Of a stretch of DNA of 64,000 nucleotides, positions 45,300-57,140 are shown one piece after another. The first letter of the stretch is position 1. Each line of letters begins with the position of its first letter. The translations under genes and the position numbers were made by a program. The notes beneath the pieces are model-generated. The model made no database searches and was not told the DNA's origin. It was given only the letters and a program-made list of their open reading frames with translations. Source of the stretch: Nepenthes gracilis (Eukaryota > Streptophyta > Magnoliopsida > Caryophyllales > Nepenthaceae); contig BSYO01000030.1 in the NCBI GenBank assembly GCA_033239525.1, forward strand, positions 13,661,030-13,725,029, given 5' to 3'.

Positions 45300-46320
45300 T
45301 AACGAAGTGGCTTCGATACCCACAAGATCGAAAACACTCCGGCTTCAACGCCAGTAAAGAATGCACTATGAAAATCAATTTACAAACCGGGGTGGAACGA
45401 CGCGCTAACCTGCTGCCGACTTACTCCCGTCACGTAATCCCTACCAGAACTCCTTGAATTTGCCACAGAAACGGAACCTGACTCCTTCCTATCTTCACGT
45501 CAATCTTCCTCGAATCACTTGAATTTCCAATCACGAACGAGTCTCCTTCTTCACGAACCAAAGTCTCCAACGATGGTAGAAGGATAAAAGTTTCAATGGT
45601 GAAAAAAAATGAGTGAGAAAACTAGTTAGAACATGTAGAGCACTCTAGTAGTAATTAGTTTTCTCAAGAGAAGTAGAAATAATGGAGCTTTTGAGGCTTT
45701 CTTCTCCAAAGAGGCACGTAAATCTTCAGTCCAGAATTCTTAGGGTTTTAAAAAAATAAGGCTAGTATTTATAGTGGAGCCAAAAACGCGTTTGAAAAAT
45801 CTACCCGTTGGGCCGCTCGAGCGCGCGGCGAGCGGCCGTAGGGTTTCGTGAGATTCCCTGCGGGCGCTCGAGCGGGGCTCGAGCGCGCAGCAAGCGGCCC
45901 CCTATTGGAATTTCAGCTCGAGCGGATCTCGAGCGCCTGGCGAGCCTGGGACCTTCTGGATTTTAGGCTCGAGCAGGAATCGAGCGAGAGGCGAGCGGGA
46001 AGGCTTAGGACGGGCTCGAGCGAATGGAGGGCGGACCGAACGGACATTAACCCCACAACCCACAACCCAACATCAATACAATAATACATATGGTCACGGA
46101 ATATGCCAATTAGACAAAATGTCTCTAACATAGTCAATATTAGTAAATTTAAAAATCCTTAATTGGGCTAATTATAAAATATACAAACCATGGGCTTATC
46201 GAACTAATGCGTTGGGCTAGTCCAATTGATAATGTATCTAATACTAGTTTTCATACTCAGAGGTTAAATTTAAGCTTTGATAATACCTAAAAGATTCCCA
46301 GCCTTTGAACTATTCTAACA
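45300..46320 (-). mobile_element. Probable solo LTR, minus strand, with CpG-rich minisatellite
   Basis: Read on the minus strand it starts TGTTAGAATAGTTCAAAGGC at 46320, passes a CpG-rich repeat block, then a TATA box (actataaatac, plus-strand 45766-45776), then a leader-like region. This is the usual U3-R-U5 layout. The far end is uncertain; a gcttcgatacccaca near 45309 resembles a reverse-complement primer site, which would place the end there. No partner copy or target duplication was found in the window. Confidence 0.45.
45812..46030. repeat. CpG-rich ~52-bp tandem repeat with GCTCGAGCG cores
   Basis: About four units carry gccgctcgagcgcgcggcga, gcgctcgagcggggctcgag, gctcgagcggatctcgagcg and gctcgagcaggaatcgagcg. 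The palindrome CTCGAG recurs at least six times. The block is far more GC-rich than anything within several kilobases and directly precedes the TATA box of the putative minus-strand LTR. Confidence 0.8.
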
Positions 46321-46922
46321 TTCCTTCCTAAGGGACTCGAAGCTAGTAAGTAGTTATTACTAATTGGTTGTGTCAATCACATTCTGCTACCCTGTGGTTT
46401 CAACAAGATTTTTCGACTGTTAACTACATGTCTTTCGTTTAAAATGCTTCATTTCTTGAATCCTTTTTTGCTATAAAATGAGTCGATATTTCATGCTGTC
46501 TTTTTCATCTGATTTCTATGCCTTAGCAACTAATGGGATGTCAGATTTTTCAAACCTACCTTTTCCTATAGATCTTTTATTCGGAATAGAAGAGCGATGA
46601 TTTTGATGCCATGGTATTCTACTAGGTATCAGTAATGGAGTTCATCTTAGTTTTTTCCTTTTAGAGGTGAAATTGTCTTGGTTATTTTCTTTTACACAAC
46701 ATTTCCAACCAAATTGGTTATTTGCTTAAATAAGCACTAGAGGAACCTTATGCCTCTAGGTTCATTTTGACACTAGCATCTGTCTTTTACAGGACTAATA
46801 TATAGGCCAAGATATACTCAACACGTTCATCTAGTTGTCTACCATTAGTTTGCAGGAATCACCTGTCTAGGTGTTACTCTTGTTATCTCTCCATTTAGAT
46901 GAGTTATTGTTGAAACGAGGCA
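46321..46922. other. AT-rich spacer without a supported feature
   Basis: No reading frame, repeat or domain recognised. Confidence 0.5.
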
Positions 46923-46927
46923 AGATG

Positions 46928-48965
46928 TGTGAGGTTTCGATTCTCATAACATAGTAATTAGGAGGTAATTAATGTAATATAATCAAAATTAGGCATAATA
47001 CATGTGAAAAAATTAAGTTTCGGAAGCATAGGAAGAGTAAGTGGGTAACGCCCGCCAAGAGCCTCAGGCGGTGCCGCGGGCACCCAAACTAGAGTAGTAG
47101 CACCTACCGGGCACTCAAGCACCCGGGGCAGGCGTTGAAATCAGTGAGGGGCACACTTGCTGTGCGCCGGTTCACAATATAAGAACCCCATGAGGGTTCT
47201 CCTGCGTCATTTTTTGCCACTTACAAGACAGGAGAGAGAGAGAGAATGTAAAGAAGAGAGAGAAAGAAGAGATCGAGGTTTCTGAGTTCGATTCCGAGGT
47301 AAAGATAGTTAGAGAAATGATAGATCAGCTCGAGATAAGTACACTTATACTCTTTTTTCTCATTTTCTTGCGCTTTCATTCCTTTTTTTGGATATCCTCG
47401 TTTCGATACCCGATTAAATTTATATTTTACAAAGCCTATGACTTGAGTACGTATATATCTCAATTTCATATCCGATTTGTAAGATTTGTGTGGTCTTTCA
47501 CTTTACGAAACCCTAACCCACGCCCCCCTTTGGTTTTACCAAATTTTTTTTTAAAATTTATGCATGAGTTGGACTTATAAACTTGAAACCTTAACTTTAT
47601 GGACGTGGGTATTTTGATGATTTAGTAATTGTTCACATACAAATTGTATATATTATTTTACGTGTTTTGAAAATATTATTGGACATGAATCGTGATATTT
47701 ACTCACATGAATGATAAATATGTTATCTTGTATATACTCCGAAAATTACGTTGTACGCATTTGTGAAGGAATTTATTATTCAAAAGTTCTAAAGTTATGT
47801 TTGGCCCATGGCAGTAAGACTTTTTGATTTTTACCATACTTTATTTTGATTTTATATGTAATTTAAGTCACGTGAAACTTAAATGCATAAGAATTGTGCA
47901 AATTAAGAAAATTATATGAAACAAATTCTATGATATATTATGTTTGATGAATCGTTCTCCCGGAGTAATAACAAAGTATTGAAAATGAGTATGAAATTTT
48001 TCTAAGAATAAGTAATAAGAAAATTGGACCCAAGATTTTTATTTTAGATAGTAGTATTCTTTGACATGCCGTAGGATATTTCTATAAAAGTACGAGGATT
48101 GCCTTTAGGCCACGAGGGACATGGTGACATATGTTTTATGAGCCCGTATATCGAGTAAAAGGTATACCACTCACCACGGGGTATTGAATTGTATGAATTT
48201 ATACTTAAGATGTGTAGAAGCAAATACATTCATTTTTTCGTTTGATCGTACCGCTAGCTAGTAAGGTCTACTGACCCTGATCCGCAAAAATAATAAAATT
48301 TTTGTATATTTTATAACCTAAAAGGATCAAAAATAAAATAGAAAAGATAAATGTGTTTCGATAAGATATTTATTCATACTTCATGTTTATGCATTCATAA
48401 ACTGTTGTTATTTCCTTCTCTTGTTTTACGTTACATACATTGCATATTATCCTTGATTATATTATATCTTATTGAGCATTTGGCTCACCCTTACAGTTTT
48501 TTTTTTCTTTCAGATGAGCACGCGCTTATACTTAATGAGGTGGAGTGAGGGTTAGAAGTTGGCTAAGTATGAAGGTTCAGATGATGATCTTATGGACTTA
48601 GATTTTATGATTTTGTTAATCGTTGAATACTTTTGTATATTATTTGATGGTTTTGTATATTGATGTATGTGTATGATGGTGAGGTATATATAGTTTAATT
48701 TTCACTCTATTTGATGAATATATATACTTCCGTAGGTTTGTATGGTTTTTTTTGGGTACCTAGTGACATCTTATCTAAGTCGACGTTGTAATTGAAATTA
48801 TTACGTCGGTGTCACATGTTTATTTGTAACTTTTTGGATCCCATGTTGGAATGTTGTAGATATTTGTTTATGTTGTACAGAAATTTGTACAGATTTGTAT
48901 TAATTTAACCTTCGCTTTTCAATCGGAACTCAATTGGATTCCGGTTAGGAATGCGGTCCGTTACA
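46928..48965 (+). repeat. 5' LTR of the Tekay element
   Basis: 2,038 bp. It has a GC-rich block at 47047-47165, then a TATA-like aatataagaacccc at about 47176, then a GA-rich leader (gagagagagagaatg at about 47232). The same features recur in the 3' LTR. Confidence 0.92.
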
Positions 48966-48966
48966 A

Positions 48967-48980
48967 TTGGTACTAGAGAC
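48967..48980 (+). other. Primer-binding site, degenerate
   Basis: ttggtactagagacga follows the LTR end and resembles the initiator tRNA-Met site tggtatcagagc with several changes. Confidence 0.6.
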
Positions 48981-49221
48981 GAAATGTCTTAGACTTGATC
49001 TGAATCTTATGCGGAAGCCTAGGATAGTATAGGCTAGATGGAATAAGTAGCGATAGTCATAGAATGGTTAAATTAGATTTGGTAGTTTTAGTTGTCCAAA
49101 TTAACCTATTTAGACTGTTAGTTGTATTTAAATCGTGTAGAATTATAATTTCTTAGCTAGTGTCCGGCCCATAATCTAACTCATATCATTCTTGTTTTAG
49201 AATAGACATCCGTAGCCGATA

Positions 49222-50200
49222 ATGCCGCCTAGAACAAGGACCACACGGGGAGGTGGTTAGCCACATGATAGAGAAGCCGAGTATTTGAACCTGTTGGGTC
49301 GTATGGCAGATATCATTGAGAATATGGGGCAGAGGAATCTTGCTCCAGTGCCTTTCCTGCTAATCTTGGGCCATCTTCATATGACCGATTCATCTAAGAG
49401 AGAGTTCCTGAGTTTCTGGGAGAGACAGATCTGATTAAAGCAGACACGTAGTTACAGTGATTGAAGAAGGTGTTCGTTGTAATTCGTTGTTCGGAGGAGG
49501 ATCAAGTATTGTTTGCCTTGTACCGATTGGAGAGTAAAACCCATCATTGGTGAGAGATGAAAAAGAGAGCCTTGGGTGTGCCGAAACATGAGATCACCTG
49601 GCCTATATTTGAGAATACATTTATGGAGAAGTACTTCCCGTCCGCCTTTCATGAACAGAAGGAGGAGGACTTTATCCGCTTGAAACAAGGTACCTGGTCA
49701 GTTGCCCAATACGATGCGAAGTTTACGGAGTTATTACGATACGCTTCGTACATGGTAGAAGATGAGGAGAGGAAGGCAAGAAAGTTTCTTTAAGGTTTAC
49801 AAGATAATATCTGCAAACAATTAGCGACCGGTAACATATGTGGATGTGTTGGATCATGCTTTGATCCACGAGAAAGAGTTTGCAAATGAGAAATTCTTCA
49901 AGAAGAGGACACCGAGTAAGAGTGGTGTTGGTGCCAACTCTAGTGCGACCTCTAGGAGACCACAGAAGAGGATAAGACAATCAGATTCAGAGAAGAAGAG
50001 CAACGAGACTGCACCGTCCTCATAAGTTTTAGTCAGTTCATGCCAACATTGTGGAAAGATGCATGGAGGTAAACCTTGTTACAAGTTGATGGGCATGTGT
50101 TTTAATTGTGGCCAAGTGGAGTACAAGATCAAGGAGTGGCCTCATCAGATGAAGGCCCACACCCCTAAGCCCGTTATGCAAGGAAAGGCTTTTGCGGTGT
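49222..50200 (+). pseudogene. gag of the Tekay element, broken
   Basis: ATG at 49222 gives MPPRTRTTRGGG, then a TAG, then HDREAEYLNLLGRMADIIEN. The core continues at 49557 onward with RALGVPKHEITWPIFENTFM, EKYFPSAFHEQKEEDFIRLK and YDAKFTELLRYASYMVEDEE. The zinc knuckle reads CFNCGQVEYKIKEW: the conserved His has become Tyr and the last Cys has become Trp, so it cannot bind zinc normally. Confidence 0.85.
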
Positions 50201-50299
50201 TCGCTAACGGAGCAAAAGCTTCCGATGATGTGATAGAAGGTATTCTTTCTATCTGTAGCATCTCTAGTATGATACTTTTTGGTTCCTAATCCACCCAGT

Positions 50300-50870
50300 C
50301 TTTTGTTTCACCTCAGTTTACTTGTCATCTTGTATCATCTCCCATGACGCTTGATTATTCTTTGGTTTTATCGGCTCCCACAGGATCTTCTATTGTTATT
50401 GATGTCTCGTACCCTACGTGTTTGGTTGAGATGAATGGGTTGTCCTTAATTGTTGATTTGATCTCATTGGAGATGCATAATTTTGATATTATTTTGGGTA
50501 TGGATTGATTGTCAAGAAATCATACAACTATTGATTGCTTCCATAAAAGGGTAGACTTTGTAATTTCGGAATGTGAGCCCTTCCACATTTAAGGAATTCG
50601 GTGAGTGATGTCATCTAGCTTTATTTCGGCTCTACAAGCCCGTTATCTATTGCGGAGTGGAAATGAAGCCTATTTGGCATATGCTAGTGTGGTAGAGAGC
50701 TGTGAGCTATCGGCAAAAGAGATTCTAGTGATATGTGAGTTTGTGGATGTATTTTTGGATAAATTATTTGCTCTACCATCGTACAGGGAAATCGAGTTTG
50801 GGATCTCGTGCCAGGATCAACATCTATTTCGAGGACCCCTTATCGTATGGCTCCTACTGATTTGAAAGAG
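50300..50870 (+). pseudogene. Aspartic protease remnant (Tekay element)
   Basis: The frame contains MNGLSLIVDLISLEMHNFDI then ILGMD, the conserved second half of the Tekay protease, followed by CFHKRVDFVISECEPFHI. It then passes into the linker before RT ([31 protein letters not shown]). Confidence 0.75.
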
Positions 50871-51350
50871 TTGAAGCAGCAATTGCATGACCTTCTAGAT
50901 TTAGATTTTATTAGACCCGGTGTTTCACCATAAAGTGCTCCAATCCAATTCGTAAAGAAGAAGGATGTGATTTTGAGGTTATGTGTAGACTACCGTGAGT
51001 TGAATAAGATCATGATAAAAAATAAATACCCGTTGTCGCGGATTGATGATCTTCTTAACCAGTTTCAAGGAACTCATGTATTCTCAAAGATTGATCTTCA
51101 GTTGGGATATTATCAGCTTAGGATTAAGTAAGAGGATGTGGCGAAAATGGCTTTCCAGATGAGATATAGCCATTACGAGTTTCTTGTGATACCGTTTAGT
51201 TTGAAGAATGCTCCTATGGTGTTTATGGACTTGATGAATTTGGTTTTTTAGCCGTATTTGGATAGATCTATTGTGATTTTTATCGATAACATCCTAATTT
51301 ATTCGAAGAGTTGTGTTGAGCATGAGAAGCATTTAAGGATCGTGCTCTAA
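50870..51350 (+). pseudogene. Reverse transcriptase remnant (Tekay element), FIDD changed to FIDN
   Basis: Readable motifs are [51 protein letters not shown] and [20 protein letters not shown]. The catalytic motif reads [11 protein letters not shown] at about 51275-51306, with the second Asp of the FIDD motif replaced by Asn. TAA and TAG stops interrupt it (for example at about 50932, 51129 and 51249). Confidence 0.87.
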
Positions 51351-51368
51351 ACCCTTCGGGAGCACAAA

Positions 51369-52090
51369 TTGTTCATGAAACTGAAGAAATGTGAGTTTTG
51401 GCTCGATGATATTGTTTTCTTGGACCACGTCATTTCTAATGGTGGTGTTTCGGTAGACTCGAAGAAAGTTGAAGCCGTGATCAGTTGGAGTCGACCGACG
51501 ACTATAACAGAGGTCCGTAGCTTTATGGGTATCACTGGTTATTATTGCCGCTTTGTTGAGAATTTCTATTGGATTTCCTTGCCGCTTACCCAATTGATGA
51601 AGGAGGAGGTGAAATTTGAATGGACGGAAGAGTGTGACCAAAGTTTTCAAGAGTTGAAAGATCATTTGACTTCAACACCGATTTTGACTATCCCGATGGT
51701 TCTTGACGGTTTTGAGGGCTATTGTGATGCTTCTAAGGTTGTCCTCGAATGTGTTTTGATACAAAATGGGAAGGTGGTAGCTTATGGATTTTGGCAAGTG
51801 AAGATTCATGAAAATAATTATCCGACCCATGACTTGGAGTTAATAGCCATTATTTTCGTATTGAATATATGGAAGCATTATTTGTACGGTGAGGAGTTTC
51901 TTGTGTATTTTGATCACAATAGTCTCAAATATTTATTTTCACAGAAGGAGCTGAATATGAGGCAGCGAATGTGGATTGAGTTTCTTAAGGATTATGATTG
52001 TGAGATCCATTATTAGTTAGAGAAAGCAAATATAGTTGTAGATGCTTTGAGTCGTCAGACCAACTTTGTGGCGAGGATGCAAATCAAGTA
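51369..52090 (+). pseudogene. RNase H region (Tekay element)
   Basis: An open frame of 215 residues (51369-52014) carries FMKLKKCEFWLDDIVFLDHV, the connection region ITEVRSFMGITGYYCRFVEN, and the RNase H with GYCDASKVVLECVLIQNGKV, HDLELIAIIFVLNIWKHYLY and FLVYFDHNSLKYLFSQKELN. It ends at a stop just before the usual E-K-A-N-V-V-A-D-A-L-S-R motif, which is readable after it. Confidence 0.88.
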
Positions 52091-52299
52091 GATGAAGATA
52101 TTAGATTGCTTAAAATTTTGTAATATCCAACGTTATGTTAAAGGCAATAGGATGATATTGTCTTTCTTATAGGTGTAGCCCTAGATCATTTAGAGGATTA
52201 AGAAAGGGCAAGCTAGTGATCCATTTTTAATGGATATCGTTGGAGACCTTAGTTGAGATTCTTGGATGGATTTCAGTGTCCATGAGGATGGAGTTCTGA

Positions 52300-53620
52300 G
52301 ATTCTGTGAACATTTGTGTGTACTTGATGATAAGGATTTGAAAGAATAAATCATGAATGAGGCTCATCATACCAGGTACACTATCCATCCTAAGATCAAT
52401 AAGATGTACCAAAATTTAAAGAAAATATTATGGTGGAGAAATATACGAAAAAAATAGTTACGTTTGTTAGGAGATGCCTCATTTGTCAGCAGTTGAAGGC
52501 TGAGAGGAGGAAGCCCCTGGGATTATTGCAGTCTTTATCCATTCTGAGCTGAAAATGGGATGACATTTCTATGAATTTTGTTTTAGGTTTGTCGAGGATC
52601 CCAAGGAATCACGATACAATTTGGGTCATTGTGGATCGGTTAACGAAATCGACTCATTTCTTAGCCATTTGAACGATGTATTCTCATGATTGCCAGACAT
52701 AGCTGTACATCAATGAGATTGTTAGACTGTACAGTGTGCTAGCATCTATTGTGTCCGATCGTATTCACATCTCATCTCTAAATTCTTGAAGAGTTTGCAC
52801 CAGAAATTAGGGATGAATTTAAAATTTAGCATAGCGTATTACCCTAAGATAGATGGCCAGTTTGAGCGGACAATTCAGATATTAGAGGACATACATAAAG
52901 CCTCGGTGATAGAGTTGAAAGGAAATTGGGATGATCACCTGACGTTGGCTGAATTTACATATAATAATAGTTTTTAGCCTAGTATCAGTATAGCTCCTTT
53001 TGAAGCGTTGTATGGTAGGAAGTGTCGACCTCCTATCCATTGGGAAGAGACATGAGATAGGCATCTTTTGGATATGGTTGTGATTAGGGAGACATCGGAA
53101 AAGATTGCGATGATTTTTGAGAAGCTAAAGAAAACGCAAGGTCGGCAGAAGAGTTATGCTGACCGGAGGAAATCCAAGCTCAGATTCGAGGTTGGAAATT
53201 TTGTTTTCCTCAAGGTGTCGCCGTGGAAGGGAGTCTCCAAATTTAGTGTCAAAGGAAAGCTGAAACCGCGATTTATTAAACCCTTTGAGATCTTGGAGAG
53301 AGTTGGGGAAGTAGCATATCGTTTAACATTACTACCGAGTTTGGCTGATGTGCATAATGTCTTCTATGTCTCGATGTTGAGGAAGTATGTTCATGATCCG
53401 ATACATGTTATTGATTACAGCCCCTTGGTTATCCAAGAATATTTATCGTATTCAGAGGGACCTGTTCAGATTTTGGAACGGAAGGATTAGATCTTGCGCT
53501 CGAAGACAATCCCTCTCGTGAAGGTCTTGTGGAGAAACCACTCTCGCGAGGAGGCGACGTGGGAGAGAGAAGATGAGATTCGGGACAAGTATCTCCATCT
53601 ATTAGGTATGTCTATTCGTT
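52300..53620 (+). pseudogene. Integrase and chromodomain-like end (Tekay element)
   Basis: The zinc-binding part is seen at about 52350-52500 (EAHHTRYTIHPKINKMYQNL, CLICQQLKAE). The core is broken by stops near 52550-52790. Its third catalytic part is readable at about 52840 (YYPKIDGQFERTIQILED), where the Glu is kept. The frame 53068-53488 holds the C-terminal domain (RKSKLRFEVGNFVFLKVSPW, then LADVHNVFYVSMLRKYVHDP). After a TAG the chromodomain-like tail reads KTIPLVKVLWRNHSREEATW. In intact relatives this tail can direct insertion into particular chromatin. Confidence 0.88.
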
Positions 53621-53675
53621 TAATTGTTAGGATTCATTAATTTTGAGGACGAAACTTTCTAAGTGGAAAGAGAGT

Positions 53676-55680
53676 TGTGAGATTCCAATTCTCATAACAT
53701 AGTAATTAGGAAGTAATTAAGATAATATAATTAAAATTAGGCTTAATATATGTGAAAAAAATTAAATTTCGAGAGTGTAGAAAGAGTTGGTGAGGGATGC
53801 CCGCCGGGCGCCTGAACCAAAGCAACAACGCCTGTTGGGTGCTCAAGCACCCAAGGCAGGCGCTGAAATCAGTGAGAGGCGCGCCTGCTGCTCGCAGGCC
53901 TGCGATATAAGAACCCCGTGAGGGTTCTCTTGTGTCTTTTTGGCCGTTTTACAAGAGATGAGAGAGAGAGAACCCGAAGGAGAAGAGAGAGAAGGAAGAG
54001 ATCGAGATTCTCAAGTCTGATTCCAAGCTAAAGCCAGTTAGAGAAGTGATAGATTAGGTCAAGGCAAGTGCACTCATACCCTTTCCTCTTATTTTTTTAC
54101 ACTTTCGTTCCATTTTCTTTGAGTATCATCATTCTGATACTTGATTAGATATATATTTTACAAATTCCATGACTTGAGCATGTATATATCTCGATTTTAT
54201 GTCCGATTTGTAAGATTTGTGTGGTTTTTCACTTCACGAAACCCTAACCCTCTCCCCCTTCGATTTTTCCCGATTTGTTTCAAATTTATGCATGATTTAG
54301 ACTTAAAAACTTGAAACCTTAGTTTTATAAATGTGGGTACTTTGATGATTTGATAATTGTTCACATATAAATTGTATATATTATTTTATATATTCCGAAA
54401 ATATTATCGGATATTAATCGTGATATTTACTTACATGAACGTTAAATATGTTATTTTGTATATACTCCGAAAATTATGTTGTACACATTTGTGAAGGGAT
54501 TTCTTGTCTGAAAGCTTTAAAGTTATATTTAGCCCATGGTCGTAAGACTTTTCAATTTCTCTCATACTTTATATTGATTTTGCATGTAATTTAAGTCATA
54601 TGGAACTTAAATTCATAAGATTTGTGCAAATTAAGAAAAGTATATGAAAGAAATTCCATAATATGTTTTGTTTGATGAATTGTTCTCCTGGAGTGAGAAT
54701 AAAGTGTTAAGAATGATCATAAAATTTTTCTAAGAATAAGTAATAAGAAAATTGGACCAAAGATTTATATTTTAGAGGGTAACATTCCCTAACATACCTT
54801 AAAATATTACTATGGAAGCACGAAGATTGTCTCGGGGTCACGGGGGATATGATAGCATATATTTTATGAGCCCATATATCGGGCGAAAGGTATACTACTC
54901 ATTTCAGAGTGTTGAATTGCGTGGGTTTGTACTTTAGAATGTATAGAAATAAATACAATCCTTTTCTTGTTCGACCGCATCGTTAGTTGATGAGGAATGC
55001 TGGTCCTGATTCACAAAGATAATAAAATTTCTGCATATTTTATAACCTAAAAGGATCAGAAATAAAATAGAAAAGATGAATATGTTTCGAAAAGGTATTT
55101 ATTCATATTTCATGTTTATGTATTTATATATTGTTCTTATTCCCTTCTCTTGCTTTATTTTACGTACATTACACATTATTATTGATTATATTGTGTTTTG
55201 CTAATTATTTAGCTTACCCTTACTGTTTTATTTTCTTTAAATGAGGATGGGCTTATGCCTGATGAGGCGAAGTAAGGGTTGAAGTCGGCTAGGCATAAAG
55301 ACTTGGAGGATGATCATACGGACTTAGATTTTATGATTTTGTTACTCGTGGAGGACTTTTGTATATTATTTGACGGTTTTGGATATTGATATATATGTAT
55401 GATGGTGATATATATGTAGTTTAGTTTTCGATGTATTTGATGAATATATATACTTTTGCAGGTTTGTATAATTTCTTTTGGGTACCTAGTGACATCTTAT
55501 TTAAATCCGATGTTATAACCAAAATTATGATGTCGGTACCACGTGTCTATTTGTTGCCTTTTGGATTCTATGTTAGAATATTGTTGATATTTGTTTGTGT
55601 TGTATAGGTTTGTACTAATTTGATTGCCGTTTTTTAGTTAGAACTCTACCGAATTCCGATTAAGAATGCAGTCCGTCACA
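53676..55680 (+). repeat. 3' LTR of the Tekay element
   Basis: 2,005 bp; preceded by the polypurine tract aagtggaaagagagt. It differs from the 5' LTR at many positions through its whole length, so the insertion is older than the intronic Copia element. Confidence 0.92.
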
Positions 55681-55685
55681 AGATG

Positions 55686-57140
55686 CTTTTTCTATTTGCC
55701 GCTAATGATCATCAGCTTGATATCTTTTTCTTTTTCACAAGTTGATTGGCTTAGTATTTTTATTTTAAAGTGTATCATGTACATGTCTATTACTAAGAAT
55801 AAATAAGAAGCTAATGCTTCTAATGTTTATGTTCAAATTGTATTATTTAATTTGTTTCTTTTATATTTAGACTAAAGTACACTTACGTGGGAATGTAAAG
55901 TCATCAAAAATTTTGATTAATTGACAAATTCGGACAAAACTTTCTTAATTTTTGGTTTTGAGGTTTGAAAGTATATCAAGTAATAACCCAACAACTAATT
56001 TTTGATTTTGATAAAATCTAACAATTTGGCTTTTTGACAAATCGGAACCCTTAAACAAAACCAAACATGAATTTTAGGAGCTTAATCAGTTCATCTTGTG
56101 GGATAAGTTAGATTTTCATTTCATTGCATTTCAACAGAAATTTCAAGAGCTTAATCGGTTCGTCTTTTGGGACAAGTTGGATTTTCATTTCATTGCATTT
56201 CAACAGTTGGTTAAAGGGCAATTAGGATAATGTTAGCACAATAATGACTCTTGTGACTGAGATGATCAGTTGAAGGCGCATTTAATAATATACCAGATGA
56301 CACTCTTCTCTTTGATACACGTGGCGCATCAATTGGTATTTTTTTGCCAGTTTTCAATACGCAGCATTTTAACTATTATAAATGGAGTGGAAAATATTGC
56401 CTTGACATATACGGTTTTAGAAAAAGACGCATCGTTCGGATCAATGTTTCTCCATAAACACATCGTTTCTAAATATTCAACGGTTTTTTTTTATAAAAAT
56501 TTTTTTTGGTGTTTCCCTTCCTTCCATTTAAATTCAAGTTGAACTTCCTTCTTGCATTTGAGCTTTCTTAAAACATAATTTTTAAAACCTTAAATCTTCA
56601 GAGTTCTACAATTTTATTTTATTTTATCGTTATAATCAATTTCTTTGTGTAGAATTGGAGGCTCATCCTCTAGGAATGTTGTTAATATTGTTCCATCCTT
56701 ATCACTTTCTGACATATTAGATATTTATGATAAGTATGGCATTCTAACTGTCATTTCATATGTTATTTCCTCATAGTATGAGAGGGCATCGTCTCCTCTT
56801 GATATCTTCTTTACCAACTAAGAAGCTCCCTTAAATAATGGAGTCCACATCCCAATATCCAAGGAATTTATGGAGAATATGGAGCTCTTGGTGATTCTTA
56901 TCGCACGATTTCATCAAAATGCTACATGATATTTGGTGGTTTTGTTTGTTTTTTTTCGGGCATTATGAGCTTTTTAATGGAAGTCAAGATGGTAAAAAAA
57001 ATATTTTTTATTTTAATCAGAAAAATAATTAGATTTCTATAATTTCTTGAAATGAGTATAAAATAAGTAGAGGAAACCATAACTCTGCAAAAAACTTGAA
57101 CAATTGATTCTTTTATAGCAAAGTCTCAGACGATTAGGTA
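55686..57140. other. AT-rich spacer with a 69-bp tandem duplication
   Basis: No supported gene. The short open frame at 56270-56542 has no recognisable domain and unusual composition. The duplication at 56078-56206 is listed separately. Confidence 0.5.
56078..56206 (+). repeat. 69-bp tandem duplication
   Basis: Two neighbouring copies start gagcttaatcagttcatctt (56078) and gagcttaatcggttcgtctt (56147), and each ends with gattttcatttcattgcatt tcaacag. They differ by only a few bases, so the duplication is fairly recent. Confidence 0.9.

Larger units (their letters stand above)
46928..55680 (+). mobile_element. Ty3/gypsy chromovirus of the Tekay (Del) lineage, full length but broken
   Basis: LTRs 46928-48965 and 53676-55680 (about 2.0 kb each) begin TGTGAG and end in CA. 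Flanks agatg at 46923-46927 and 55681-55685 form a perfect target duplication. Internal order: primer site, gag (MPPRTRTTRGGG), zinc knuckle, protease, RT, RNase H, integrase, chromodomain-like end (KTIPLVKVLWRNHSREEATW). Very long LTRs plus this C-terminus are typical of Tekay. Many stop codons remain, and the RT active site and zinc knuckle have changed key residues. Total 8,753 bp. Confidence 0.93.

Noticed and set aside
46928..55680. Endogenous pararetrovirus or an env-bearing element
   Set aside because: Domain order, chromodomain-like end, LTRs and target duplication identify a plain chromovirus retrotransposon; no movement-protein or envelope-like frame is present.
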